Positions 29,945 to 38,443 of a DNA stretch of 64,000 bases are shown here, piece after piece; position 1 is the first letter of the stretch, and every line of letters begins with the position of its first letter. The stretch lies in the NCBI GenBank assembly GCA_947258715.1, contig CAMYJH010000001.1, positions 62,001 to 126,000 on the forward strand. The letters are read 5' to 3'. Position numbers and translations under genes: made by a program. Below the pieces are notes generated by a model. The model was not told the origin of the DNA and did no database searches. It worked only from the letters and a program-made list of their open reading frames with translations. Source of the stretch: an uncultured Gammaproteobacteria bacterium. Lineage in GTDB: Bacteria > Pseudomonadota > Gammaproteobacteria > HK1.

Positions 29945-31027
29945 TCATCGAATCTTCAACGTGGCGAGCCCGACCAGAACCAGGATCACGGTGATCACCC
30001 AGAAGCGCACAATCACCCTCGGCTCCGGCCAGCCCTTGAGTTCGAAATGATGGTGCAAAGGCGCCATGCGAAAGAGCCGTTTACCTGTAAGCTTGTAAGA
30101 GGCCACCTGAAGCATGACTGAGACCGTTTCCACCACAAATACGCCGCCCATGATGAAGAGCACCAGTTCCTGCCTGACGAGAATAGCGATCACACCGAGT
30201 GCCGCGCCCAGGGCCAGCGCTCCGATGTCGCCCATGAAAACCTGGGCGGGATAGGTGTTGAACCACAGAAAGCCGAGCCCAGCGCCGACGATCGCACCAC
30301 ATATGACCACGATTTCGCCAACACCTTGGATAAAAGGGAAACCAAGATAAGCGGAGAACCTGAGGTGGCCGGTGACATAGGCGAAGATGCCGAGCGCGCC
30401 GGCAACCATGACCGTCGGCAGAATTGCGAGGCCGTCGAGACCGTCAGTCAGGTTTACCGCGTTACTGCTGCCGACGATCACAAAATAAGCGACCACCACG
30501 TACATCCAGCCGAGGTCGACGGAAACCTCTTTGAACACGGGGACGATGAGCCGCGTTTCTGCGGGGTCGGTGGCGGAGAAATAAACGAACAAGGCACAGC
30601 TGATTGCGATCAGCGACTGCCAAAGATACTTGTAACGGGGGCGAAGACCGCGCGGGTCCCCCTTGACCAACTTCCTGTAATCATCCACCCAGCCGACGGC
30701 GCCAAAGAGCATGGTTACCAGCAGCACCACCCAGACGAAGCGGTTGCTAAGGTCCGCCCAAAATATCGTGGTAATAGCGATAGCAACGAGGATCAGCGCG
30801 CCGCCCATGGTTGGCGTGCCGGTTTTGATAACGTGTGATTCCGGCCCGTCGTCGCGCACGGTCTGGCCGATGCGATACTCGCTCAAGCGCCGTATCAGTG
30901 GGGGCCCGACGATGAACGAGATGGTGAGCGCCGTGAGCACGCCGAGAATGGCTCTCAGCGTCAGGTACTGAAACACGCCGAAGCCGCTGTGAAAGCGGGT
31001 AAGGAAATCTGTCAGCTCAAGCAGCAT
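29945..31027 (-). CDS. mraY: Phospho-N-acetylmuramoyl-pentapeptide-transferase MraY
   Basis: Integral membrane enzyme that attaches phospho-MurNAc-pentapeptide to undecaprenyl phosphate (lipid I). Catalytic aspartates are in [10 protein letters not shown] and [23 protein letters not shown] is the conserved HHH loop. The start at the ATG at 31027 gives 360 residues, equal to E. coli, aligns with MLVWLAEHL and has AAAGGAG at the right distance. A GTG at 31033 that overlaps the murF stop is less likely because the Shine-Dalgarno would lie on it. Confidence 0.96.
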   Translation of the reverse strand: MLLELTDFLTRFHSGFGVFQYLTLRAILGVLTALTISFIVGPPLIRRLSEYRIGQTVRDDGPESHVIKTGTPTMGGALILVAIAITTIFWADLSNRFVWVVLLVTMLFGAVGWVDDYRKLVKGDPRGLRPRYKYLWQSLIAISCALFVYFSATDPAETRLIVPVFKEVSVDLGWMYVVVAYFVIVGSSNAVNLTDGLDGLAILPTVMVAGALGIFAYVTGHLRFSAYLGFPFIQGVGEIVVICGAIVGAGLGFLWFNTYPAQVFMGDIGALALGAALGVIAILVRQELVLFIMGGVFVVETVSVMLQVASYKLTGKRLFRMAPLHHHFELKGWPEPRVIVRFWVITVILVLVGLATLKIR

Positions 31028-31029
31028 GC

Positions 31030-32373
31030 TCACTCCTTTCCAGTCAGTGCCGACACCACCCGCTCCATGGCCATGGATCGAGAACCCTTGACTAGAACCG
31101 TCGCATCCACGGGGAGTGCGGACCGCAGTGCTTCGATAAGTGCCTCCTGGGAGTCGAAGTGAAGCGCATCTGCGCCGAAACGCTCCGCGGCTAACCGGCT
31201 CAGCTTGCCTAGCGTATACAGTCGGTCAACTCCTAGTTCGCGAGCCATTCGCCCCGCTTGTTGGTGGTAACGGACGGCGTCCGAACCCAGCTCCGCCATG
31301 TCTCCCAGTACCAACCAACGCTGCCCAGCCTGGACTGTGAGCACTTCCAATCCCGCTTTCAGCGACTGCGGGTTGGCGTTGTAGCTGTCGTCAATGATCG
31401 CTGCGCCACCGGTACCGCGCTTCATCTCGAGCCGTCCGGACACGGGCCTCGCGGATTCAAGACCGAGGCGAATGTCCTCCGTCGACGCGCCCACGGCGAT
31501 CGCTGCTGCCGCGGCGCCGAGCGCATTGGCGCCGTTGTGCCTGCCGGCAAAAGCGATGCGCACCTCGAAGCTGCCGACAGGCGATCGAATGCGCAAGCTG
31601 CTGCCGCTCTCGGCCGGCTGCCATTGGCCGCAAACGTCGGCGTCCGTATCCAGCCCGTAGCGTACCTTGCGGCGCTCGGCAGCCAGCTCGGTCCACAGCG
31701 GCGCAAACGCATCATCTGCGTTTATTACCGCGCAGGCGTCTGCGGGCATCTCAGAAAAAAGCTCGCCCTTGGCCCGGGCGACGCCCTCCACCGATCCGAA
31801 TCCTTCCAGGTGGGCAGGCGCACAAACTGTGATCAGGCCCACGGAAGGCGACGACATTTGGGTCAAACGCGCAATCTCGCCGGGATGGTTGGCGCCCAAC
31901 TCAACGATGATCTGCTCATGGGTCTGATCAAGCTCGGCCAACGTCAGCGGAGCCCCGATCTCGTTGTTGAGATTGCCTTTGGTGGCAAGCACCTTGTTGG
32001 AGCGCTTGAGAATGGACGCCAGCATCTCCTTCACCGTGGTCTTACCATTGCTTCCGGTGATTGCAATCAATGGCGCTTTGAATCGACCGCGCCAGTGGCC
32101 GGCGAGCTTCCCTAGGGCAACAATGGTGTCGTCCACCTTTATGGTCGGCAGGGAAAACCGCCTCGCCTTGGAAATGAGCGCCGCCAGGGCACCGTGTCCC
32201 GCCGCCGCGTCGACGAAGTCGTGACCGTCAAAATGCTCTCCCTCAATGGCAACGAATAGGCTGCCCGGGAGAACGTTTCTGGAATCGGTGCTCACACCCA
32301 TGTAACGCAGGTCATCGCCGTCGAGTTTGGCACCAAGCACGCCGGCAGTTTCCAAAAGACCGAGACTGATCAT
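31030..32373 (-). CDS. murF: UDP-MurNAc-tripeptide--D-alanyl-D-alanine ligase MurF
   Basis: Adds D-Ala-D-Ala to complete the UDP-MurNAc-pentapeptide. The beginning ([19 protein letters not shown]) aligns with known MurF; ATP-binding [17 protein letters not shown], metal/ligand motifs [13 protein letters not shown], and [19 protein letters not shown] follow. 447 residues. ATGA overlap with murE; its stop lies 3 nt inside the mraY ribosome-binding region. Confidence 0.96.
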   Translation of the reverse strand: MISLGLLETAGVLGAKLDGDDLRYMGVSTDSRNVLPGSLFVAIEGEHFDGHDFVDAAAGHGALAALISKARRFSLPTIKVDDTIVALGKLAGHWRGRFKAPLIAITGSNGKTTVKEMLASILKRSNKVLATKGNLNNEIGAPLTLAELDQTHEQIIVELGANHPGEIARLTQMSSPSVGLITVCAPAHLEGFGSVEGVARAKGELFSEMPADACAVINADDAFAPLWTELAAERRKVRYGLDTDADVCGQWQPAESGSSLRIRSPVGSFEVRIAFAGRHNGANALGAAAAAIAVGASTEDIRLGLESARPVSGRLEMKRGTGGAAIIDDSYNANPQSLKAGLEVLTVQAGQRWLVLGDMAELGSDAVRYHQQAGRMARELGVDRLYTLGKLSRLAAERFGADALHFDSQEALIEALRSALPVDATVLVKGSRSMAMERVVSALTGKE

Positions 32374-33920
32374 GACGGCCTCGCTTCGAGCGCAGCTCTG
32401 ACGGCGGCCGCGTCGCTGAAAGGCCTGCGCACCCCAAGAACTTCCTGATAGGTCTCGTGACCTTTACCCGCGACCAGCACGACGTCGTCCAACTCGGCGC
32501 CGTGCACCGCCTGTTGGATCGCCGCGGCTCGATCGCGCTTGATGAACAGACGCCCGCTTTCTTGTTTCGCTGCGTTCAGCCCTTCGAGTATTCCCCTGAC
32601 AATGGCGTCGCCGTCCTCGTTTCGCGGATTGTCATCGGTGAGCACGATGACATCGGCTAGGGACTCCGCCACCGCGCCCATCTGCGCGCGTTTGCCCTCG
32701 TCGCGGTCTCCGCCGCAACCGAATACGCACCAAAGGCGACCACTGCAGTGCTCCCGCAGCGCCCGCAGCGCGGCATCCAGCGCCCCTGGCGTATGGGCAT
32801 AATCGACAACGATGAGCGGCTGACCGGGGCCTTGACCGAAACGATGCATGCGCCCCGGAACCGAAGGCAGGTCGCGTAACGATTCAAGGGCGCGCTGGAA
32901 GTCAATCCCCTCATCCAGAAGTACGCCCAAAGCGGCAAGCAGGTTGTGGGCGTTGAAACGGCCGAGTAGTGGGGCCGACAACTCGCCATCTCCCCGGTCC
33001 GATTGGATCGCCAGCTGGATACCCGCCGTATCCACACGCCCGAGCTTTCCCCGCAGCACGCTGTCCGCATTTCGCCCCAGCGCGAGCTTGTTGGCGGACT
33101 GCAGCGTATACGCGGTAACCCGCACGCCGGTCGGAACCGCGTTCAAGATTTCTGCCCCGAACGCATCGTCCACGTTCACTACCGCGCTTTGCAGTTCCCG
33201 GGTCATGAATAATCGGGCCTTTGCCGCGCCGTAGGTTTCCATGTCTCGGTGAAAGTCCAGGTGGTCACGGCTTAGGTTGGTAAACACAGCGGTGTCGAAG
33301 CGCACGCCTTCTACCCGCCTCTGGGAGAGCGCATGGGAAGACACCTCCATCACAGCGTGGTCAGCACCTCGAGCGCGCAGTTCCGCCAGCAAGCGGTGAA
33401 GGTGAACCAAGTCGGGGGTGGTAAGCATCCCCGGATCCAGCCTGCCCGGCATTCCGTATCCAAGCGTGCCGATGAGGCCCACCGGGGCGCGGTCCGACGA
33501 CCGACCATAGCTCAGTCCGTGGGCGACGAAGTGACTGACTGACGTCTTGCCGTTGGTGCCGGTAACACCAACGACTCGCATCGCTTCCGAGGGCCGCCCA
33601 TAGAATCGGTGAGCGGCCTCGCCGGCGCAGGCCACCAGGTCGGGCACCAAGATCTCCAACACCCCCGAGTCGCCTACGTCGACTCGGATACCGCCCTCGC
33701 GCACGGTCGCGACGGCGCCGGCGCGAACGGCTTCAGCGACGAATCTCCCCGCGTCGTGCGTCAGGCCGCGGCGAGCAAAGAAGACCGCGCCGGGCTCAAC
33801 CTCGCGGCTGTCCATACACAAGGCGGTGATCTCCCGGTCCGTGGCGTCGTCCAGGGCGACGATCGGAGCGAGTAATTCACCCAACCGCGGCGCGGGACGT
33901 CTTTCGTTCGACGTCATCAT
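32370..33920 (-). CDS. murE: UDP-MurNAc-L-Ala-D-Glu--2,6-diaminopimelate ligase MurE
   Basis: Adds the third amino acid of the stem peptide. ATP site VVGVTGTNGKTSVSHFVA; carbamylated-lysine region and IVVDYAHTPGALDAAL present. The DNPR motif (LTDDNPRNED) is the determinant of meso-diaminopimelate rather than lysine, so the peptidoglycan should be the usual Gram-negative DAP type. 516 residues, slightly long owing to an N-terminal extension. ATGA overlaps at both ends (ftsI upstream, murF downstream). Confidence 0.96.
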   Translation of the reverse strand: MMTSNERRPAPRLGELLAPIVALDDATDREITALCMDSREVEPGAVFFARRGLTHDAGRFVAEAVRAGAVATVREGGIRVDVGDSGVLEILVPDLVACAGEAAHRFYGRPSEAMRVVGVTGTNGKTSVSHFVAHGLSYGRSSDRAPVGLIGTLGYGMPGRLDPGMLTTPDLVHLHRLLAELRARGADHAVMEVSSHALSQRRVEGVRFDTAVFTNLSRDHLDFHRDMETYGAAKARLFMTRELQSAVVNVDDAFGAEILNAVPTGVRVTAYTLQSANKLALGRNADSVLRGKLGRVDTAGIQLAIQSDRGDGELSAPLLGRFNAHNLLAALGVLLDEGIDFQRALESLRDLPSVPGRMHRFGQGPGQPLIVVDYAHTPGALDAALRALREHCSGRLWCVFGCGGDRDEGKRAQMGAVAESLADVIVLTDDNPRNEDGDAIVRGILEGLNAAKQESGRLFIKRDRAAAIQQAVHGAELDDVVLVAGKGHETYQEVLGVRRPFSDAAAVRAALEARPS

Positions 33921-35716
33921 CGCGTTGCCTCCGGCGCGTGCCGTTCCGGCGGTAACTTCAGCTGCGCAAGCGCCGACTGGATTCTCTCCATGACGGACCT
34001 GGAAGGAACAGTGGCGGACGCCTGGCGCAGCGGCAGGCTTCGATCGTCCGGGGCGACCCCCAGTAGTCGCAGCACGCCTTGGGTGATTTCGGCGAACGCC
34101 GGGGCCGCCACCTGGCCACCGTAATAATCCCCCGCGTTAGGCTCGTCGATAACAACCACGGTTACGATTCGCGGCGACGACATCGGCGCCATGCCCGCAA
34201 ACAGCGCCACATAGCGATCTTCGCTATAGCCACTGGGCGTGACCTTGCGGACGGTTCCGGTCTTTCCAGCGACGCGGTAGCCCTCGAGCTGAGCCCGCGT
34301 GCCTGTGCCGCCGGACGTCACCACCGTTTCGAGCATTCGCCGGAGCTTCAACGCCACTTCCTCGGAAATAACCCGGGCTGCTTTCACTTTTCCATTGGCC
34401 GCCTCGAAGGTCACCGGCGAAAGCCGGCCGTCATTGGCAATAGCGGCATAAGCCCGAGCGAGCTGCAGCGCGGTGACGGAGATCCCGTAACCGTAGGAAA
34501 GAGTCGCCTTGTGCACGTCACCCCACTCGAAATAGTGGTTGAGCACGCCCGCGGCCTCGCCAGGGAACCCAGCGCCGCTCACCTGACCAAACCCGAATCG
34601 CGAGAACGTCTGCCATAGCTCCTCGGGCGGTAACGCCAGTGCAATCTTGCTCGCACCGACGTTGCTCGACTTTTGCACGATTGTGCCCAGATCGATCTTT
34701 CCGTGATTTCGAATGTCCTTGACCAGGTACTTTCCGACCTCGAGATAGCCCGGGGATGTGTCCACCAGTGAATCGGTGCCGAAGCGTCCGGACCCGAGCG
34801 CGGCGGCGATGGTGAACGGTTTTGCGGTGGAGCCGGGCTCGAAGACGTCGGTGATCGCTCGGTTCCTGAACCTGCTGCCGACGAGGTCGGAGCGATTGTT
34901 GGGGTTGTAAGACGGCTGATTCACCATCGCCAGCACTTCCCCGCTTCGCGTATCCAGCACTACCGCGGAGCCGGCCCGCGCACGGTTGCGCTTAACCGCG
35001 GCGAGCAACGTGCGGTAGGCGAGATACTGGATCCGCTTGTCGATGCTCAGCACTAGATCCTGCCCGGCCTTTGGCGCGCGGATCGGCTCCACATCTGCTA
35101 CCGACTGTCCGGTTCGATCACGCAGCACGCGCTTGCTTCCGCTGGTGCCCTTGAGGCGATCCTCGAATGCCAGCTCGATACCCTCCTGGCCGGTGTCGTC
35201 AACGTTGGTGAAGCCGACCACGTGGGCCGCCACTTCCCCCATGGGGTAATAACGCCGATATTCGCGTTGCAGGTATACGCCATCGATACCGAGCGCCATC
35301 ACACGCTCGGCCAAGCCGGGGTCCAGCTGACGCTTAAGAAACACGAACTCTCGGTCTTTGCGGGCCTCGAGCTCGCGCCGCAGCTGACGTCCGTCAAGCC
35401 CGAGCAGCGTGACCAGACGATTGAACCGCGCACCTTTGGGGTGAAGCTCGTGGGGATTCGCCCACACCGAATCCACGGGAGTGCTGATTGCCAGCGGATA
35501 GCCGTTGCGATCGAGAATCTTTCCACGGTGTGCGGGCACCTTCATTACACGCAGAAAGCGTGCGTTGCCCTCCATCTGAAGAAACTCGCCGCGATTGAGC
35601 TGCAGGTCGATGGCGCGCCAGACCAAACCGGAAAACGCCAGCAGCAATATGGCCACCACGCTCAGGCGGCGCCAGATAACAGGATTCTCAATCCGAGTTT
35701 CCACGCCTCTTCTCAA
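33917..35716 (-). CDS. ftsI: Septal peptidoglycan transpeptidase FtsI (PBP3)
   Basis: Class B penicillin-binding protein of the divisome, 599 residues. A short cytoplasmic tail is followed by one transmembrane helix (about 16-35), the pedestal domain, and the transpeptidase domain with the active-site serine in FEPGSTAKPF (Ser296, Lys299), the SSN motif at 350-352 and KTG at 483-485. The start assigned here is a TTG at 35716 that forms a TTGA overlap with the ftsL stop; a GTG at 35704 is a possible alternative. It partners FtsW and is the target of PBP3-specific beta-lactams. Confidence 0.95.
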   Translation of the reverse strand: MRRGVETRIENPVIWRRLSVVAILLLAFSGLVWRAIDLQLNRGEFLQMEGNARFLRVMKVPAHRGKILDRNGYPLAISTPVDSVWANPHELHPKGARFNRLVTLLGLDGRQLRRELEARKDREFVFLKRQLDPGLAERVMALGIDGVYLQREYRRYYPMGEVAAHVVGFTNVDDTGQEGIELAFEDRLKGTSGSKRVLRDRTGQSVADVEPIRAPKAGQDLVLSIDKRIQYLAYRTLLAAVKRNRARAGSAVVLDTRSGEVLAMVNQPSYNPNNRSDLVGSRFRNRAITDVFEPGSTAKPFTIAAALGSGRFGTDSLVDTSPGYLEVGKYLVKDIRNHGKIDLGTIVQKSSNVGASKIALALPPEELWQTFSRFGFGQVSGAGFPGEAAGVLNHYFEWGDVHKATLSYGYGISVTALQLARAYAAIANDGRLSPVTFEAANGKVKAARVISEEVALKLRRMLETVVTSGGTGTRAQLEGYRVAGKTGTVRKVTPSGYSEDRYVALFAGMAPMSSPRIVTVVVIDEPNAGDYYGGQVAAPAFAEITQGVLRLLGVAPDDRSLPLRQASATVPSRSVMERIQSALAQLKLPPERHAPEATR

Positions 35717-35982
35717 GGTGTAACCAGCACCGTCTCACTCATCGGAGGTAAGCGAAGCCCTAGGCGCTTGCGCGCCAGGGATTCGATGCGTTCGTGAGTT
35801 GCCCAAGTGCTCTGCTCCAGCTGAAGCTTGCCCCACTCCACGTCGAGCGAATCGCGCTCACGCTCCAGCGACTGCAGTTCCACGTACAGCGCGCGGTGAC
35901 GGTGCTTGGCGTGGACCAGAGCCACACCGGATAACACCAACAAACACGCCAGCAGCGCATGAAAAATCATCGACTGTTTCAA
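35713..35982 (-). CDS. ftsL: Cell division protein FtsL
   Basis: A short bitopic protein of 89 residues that forms the FtsQLB complex. One transmembrane helix (about 5-25) is followed by a heptad-like coiled coil (ALYVELQSLERERDSLDVEW) and the distal SLARKRLGLRLPP motif. Sequence conservation in FtsL is low; the identification rests on this architecture and on its place between rsmH and ftsI, with 4-nt overlaps to both. Confidence 0.93.
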   Translation of the reverse strand: MKQSMIFHALLACLLVLSGVALVHAKHRHRALYVELQSLERERDSLDVEWGKLQLEQSTWATHERIESLARKRLGLRLPPMSETVLVTP

Positions 35983-36926
35983 AACCGTTTCTCCGCGACG
36001 CGCATGATCGCGCTGCGCGCCCGAGGATTTCCGCGGATTTCATCCTCCCCCGGACGCGTAGGCTTAGCGATGATCTCGAGTAACGGCCCAGGGCCGCCGG
36101 GAATCTGCTCGTCCGCCAACGAGGGTTTGGAATGCGCGCGCATGAATCGTTTCACTATCCGGTCCTCCAGCGAGTGAAAGCAGATGGTAATCAGCTTTCC
36201 TCGCGGCATAAGGACTTTGAGCGACTGTTCGAGCCCGGCTTCGAGCTCTTCCAGCTCTCGATTGACAAAAATACGAATCGCCTGGAATACGCGCGTTGCG
36301 GGGTGCTTTTCTGAGGAACTCTTTCTATGGCGCTGCCGCGGCGCCCGCGGCACCGCGCGTTCGACAAGCTCCGCCAATTGGCGCGTCGTTCGCAGCGGTG
36401 ATTTGCGGCGCGCTTCACAGATTGCGCGCGCGATGCGCCGCGAGTGTCTCTCTTCGCCGAAACGAAACAACACCGATGCGATCTCCTCCGAGCCAGCGCG
36501 GCTGAGCCACTCTGCGGCACTAATACCGCTGTCCGGATCCATGCGCATGTCCAGCGGGCCATCCTGCTGAAAGCTGAACCCTCGCGACGCAGCTTCGAGC
36601 TGCGGTGAAGAAACGCCGAGATCAAACAGTACTCCGTTCACTTTTCCACACACCGCGCGACTCGAGGCCACCGCCTCGAGGCTGCTGAATTGCGCCTGCA
36701 CCACTTCAAGCCGCGCATCTTCCGCGGCCAGCTTGCGGCCGGCGGCAATGGCCGCCGGATCCCGGTCAAGCGCAATGACCCGTCCAGAAGGCCCAATTAC
36801 CGACAGAAGCGCGCGCGCGTGGCCGCCTCGCCCGAAGGTGCAATCGATGAATACGCCGTCTGCCGCAGGCCGCAGCGCATCCACAACCGCTTGGATCATT
36901 ACCGGCCGGTGGGAGCCCGCCTGCAC
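35979..36926 (-). CDS. rsmH: 16S rRNA (cytosine1402-N4)-methyltransferase RsmH (MraW)
   Basis: SAM-dependent enzyme that N4-methylates C1402 in the decoding centre of 16S rRNA, together with RsmI (also in this window). SAM-binding FIDCTFGRGGHARALL, VNGVLFDLGVSSPQL and the C-terminal ITICFHSLEDRIVKRF are signatures. 315 residues. Starts 11 nt after mraZ and overlaps ftsL by 4 nt. Confidence 0.97.
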   Translation of the reverse strand: MQAGSHRPVMIQAVVDALRPAADGVFIDCTFGRGGHARALLSVIGPSGRVIALDRDPAAIAAGRKLAAEDARLEVVQAQFSSLEAVASSRAVCGKVNGVLFDLGVSSPQLEAASRGFSFQQDGPLDMRMDPDSGISAAEWLSRAGSEEIASVLFRFGEERHSRRIARAICEARRKSPLRTTRQLAELVERAVPRAPRQRHRKSSSEKHPATRVFQAIRIFVNRELEELEAGLEQSLKVLMPRGKLITICFHSLEDRIVKRFMRAHSKPSLADEQIPGGPGPLLEIIAKPTRPGEDEIRGNPRARSAIMRVAEKRF

Positions 36927-36937
36927 CCTTATCCTGC

Positions 36938-37396
36938 TTACAGCACCAGACCACGAAGGGCATCCGACGGCTCAGCCTGGAGCGAGTCCACCTGGCTCAA
37001 AAGCTCTTCTCTCCGTGCGGCCCAGGTGTCGTCGTCCCAAAGCTCGAACTTGCTCACCTGTCCGATCATCTTGACCCGCTTGTTCAGAGCGGCGAATTCA
37101 CGCAGAGTCGGCGGCACCAGCAGGCGGCCGTGAGCGTCCATATCGCAATCGTTTGCATGACCGATAAGCAGATGGCTCAAGGCCTGGGCTTTAGTGTCCA
37201 GGGCCGGGAGGCCATTGAGCGCATCCTCAATACGCTGCCAGTCGGGGAAGGGGTAGGCGACAAGACAGCGCTCCAGCAGACTGATGGTGATTACCAGCTT
37301 GCCGCCGCAGCTTTCGGACAGCCGCTCGCGATAGCGGCTCGGCACGGCGAGCCGCCCCTTGGAATCCAGGCTGAGCGGATATTCTCCGCGAAACAC
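36938..37396 (-). CDS. mraZ: Transcriptional regulator MraZ
   Basis: First gene of the dcw cluster, a 152-residue oligomeric repressor with two tandem SpoVT/AbrB-type DNA-binding halves (FRGEYPLSLDSKGRLAVPSR and the DAHGRLLVPPTLREFA repeat). It binds repeats in its own promoter. The GTG at 37396 is the start; the frame upstream has no better one and a G-rich Shine-Dalgarno (GGGGGGGATG) lies before it. The three operator repeats are located in front of it (37423-37447), fitting autoregulation of the whole cluster. Confidence 0.96.
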   Translation of the reverse strand: MFRGEYPLSLDSKGRLAVPSRYRERLSESCGGKLVITISLLERCLVAYPFPDWQRIEDALNGLPALDTKAQALSHLLIGHANDCDMDAHGRLLVPPTLREFAALNKRVKMIGQVSKFELWDDDTWAARREELLSQVDSLQAEPSDALRGLVL

Positions 37397-37422
37397 CCCA
37401 TCCCCCCCATGGACCTTATTGA

Positions 37423-37447
37423 TCCATTTTTTACCACTTTATCCCAC
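37423..37447 (-). promoter_or_regulatory. MraZ operator: three direct repeats with 5-nt spacers
   Basis: On the minus strand the sequence reads GTGGG-ATAAA-GTGGT-AAAAA-ATGGA, that is three GTGG(G/T/A)-like pentamers each separated by 5 nt, a 10-bp period matching one helical turn. This is the layout known for MraZ boxes. It begins 7 nt downstream of the -10 hexamer and ends 26 nt before the mraZ GTG, so it covers the likely transcription start. Confidence 0.75.
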
Positions 37448-37454
37448 CAAAGTG

Positions 37455-37484
37455 ATTATGGTGAGCGCTGTTTGCCCATGTCAA
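37455..37484 (-). promoter_or_regulatory. Sigma-70 promoter of the mraZ-dcw operon
   Basis: TTGACA (37479-37484) and CATAAT (37455-37460) are separated by 18 nt on the minus strand. The -35 is perfect and the -10 has five of six consensus bases. It sits just in front of the MraZ repeats and is the only clear promoter in the 560-nt gap between rnpB and mraZ. Confidence 0.7.
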
Positions 37485-37580
37485 GAAAATGCACCGGAAA
37501 AATGGCGAATTGTTGCTTTTGAGACAGGCACTTAGAGGCAAAATGGGGACCAAATACGTAAGGCGGGAAAGAAGCGAATC

Positions 37581-37596
37581 AGGAGAACATTCTCCT
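37581..37596. repeat. Inverted repeat AGGAGAA-CA-TTCTCCT upstream of mraZ
   Basis: Two perfect 7-bp arms separated by 2 nt, extended imperfectly on both sides (GAATC...AATCATTC). It is about 100 nt upstream of the mraZ -35 hexamer. It could be an operator or the stem of a small transcript; no regulator can be assigned from sequence. Confidence 0.5.
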
Positions 37597-37828
37597 AATC
37601 ATTCGGTTAACAGTTGGAGTTAAGGTAAGTTATCAACTTTAGCGCAATTTCGACCCCAATCGGGTGCTGGCGCTCACTTTCGGCCAAGGCGGAACGTGTA
37701 GCCCCAAGACTGAAGACTCGAGGCCGGAAGCTTTAAACCTTTGCCCGTAGACCGCCGGCTGGACGCTGGAGGCTTCGCGGGGGAGCGGTGGACTTCCGCC
37801 CACGTGCCTGCTCCGAATTTCAGACATG

Positions 37829-37856
37829 GTCCCCTCCCCCTAGATGGGGGAGGGAC
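37829..37856. repeat. GC-rich inverted repeat (REP-like)
   Basis: GTCCCCTCCCCC-TAGAT-GGGGGAGGGAC, arms matching except for one extra C, followed by ACAGGGAGGGGGTGAGAG. Similar C-run/G-run palindromes are dispersed in intergenic regions of many GC-rich proteobacteria. Only one copy was seen in this window. Confidence 0.5.
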
Positions 37857-37932
37857 AGGGAGGGGGTGAGAGCTTAAGGAGCGTGGAAACGGAATCGTAA
37901 CGCTGAGGGCTCGACCAGCTGTCCGACGGAAT

Positions 37933-37961
37933 CGCCTTGCGTCGCAAAGCGACGCAAGGCG
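37933..37961 (-). terminator. Perfect 13-bp hairpin after rnpB (possible terminator)
   Basis: CGCCTTGCGTCGC and its exact complement are separated by 3 nt, immediately beyond the 3' end of the RNase P RNA gene and sharing its last bases. The strength and location suggest a transcription end or 3'-processing signal, but no U-tract follows (ATTCCGTCGG), so it is not a textbook intrinsic terminator. Confidence 0.5.
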
Positions 37962-38353
37962 GGAGTCGACCGGTAAGCCGGGTTCTGTCGGGGACAGCCA
38001 TTCATCTTGGGCGCACGTCACCGCACGCCTCCAGCGACCTACCCGGGGGCCGGCGCGGGCCGCGCCGCGCCGCGCTTTCGCACGGCTCACCCCCCTATTT
38101 GGTCTTGCTCCGGGTGGGGTTTACCCTGCCACCCCGCTTACGCGGGGCGCGGTGCGCTCTTACCGCACCTTTTCACCCTTACCTCACGCCGCCGCGAGTG
38201 CGGCGCGTGGCGGTATATTTTCTGTGGCACTTTCCGTGGACTCGCGTCCCCCAGGCGTTACCTGGCACCCTGCCCTGCGGAGCCCGGACTTTCCTCCACC
38301 CGGCTTGAGCCCTGGGGCTCTACCGGCGCGGCGACTGTCTGGTCGACTCCCGC
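37959..38353 (-). ncRNA. rnpB: RNase P RNA (type A)
   Basis: Catalytic RNA that matures tRNA 5' ends. On the minus strand the landmark segments occur in order: AGACAGTCGCCG, GGAGGAAAGTCCGGGCTCC, GGGTGCCAGGTAACGCCTGG (P7-P11 core), GTAAACCCCACCCGGAGCAA, and near the 3' end AGATGAATGGCTG and ACAGAACCCGGCTTA. The terminal P1 helix is a perfect 13-bp pairing of GCGGGAGTCGACC (38341-38353) with GGTCGACTCCCGC (37959-37971), which defines both ends and gives about 395 nt (E. coli 377). Its place between rsmI and mraZ is the same as in Pseudomonas and relatives. Confidence 0.97.
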
Positions 38354-38359
38354 GGTTTC

Positions 38360-38388
38360 AGTGTGCGCAGGCTGATGGCGGGTTGCAA
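38360..38388 (-). promoter_or_regulatory. Putative promoter of rnpB
   Basis: TTGCAA (38383-38388) and CACACT (38360-38365) on the minus strand with a 17-nt spacer; the -10 is only moderate. Initiation about 7 nt beyond would coincide with the 5' end predicted from the P1 helix near 38353. Confidence 0.5.
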
Positions 38389-38443
38389 GCGGTGATGGCA
38401 AGAGATTCGGAACAACTGCTTGGATAAGCAACTTGCGAGGCGC

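Larger units (their letters stand above)
37485..37958. other. Intergenic stretch between the mraZ promoter and rnpB
   Basis: About 470 nt without a credible gene. It holds an inverted repeat at 37581-37596, a GC-rich inverted repeat at 37829-37856 and a 29-nt hairpin at 37933-37961 next to rnpB. The segment 37660-37800 is purine/pyrimidine-mixed, GC-rich and without a coding pattern; short open frames here have no ribosome-binding sites. Confidence 0.6.

Noticed and set aside
37660-37830. Small open frames in the gap between mraZ and rnpB
   Set aside because: No ribosome-binding sites, no codon bias and no recognisable product.
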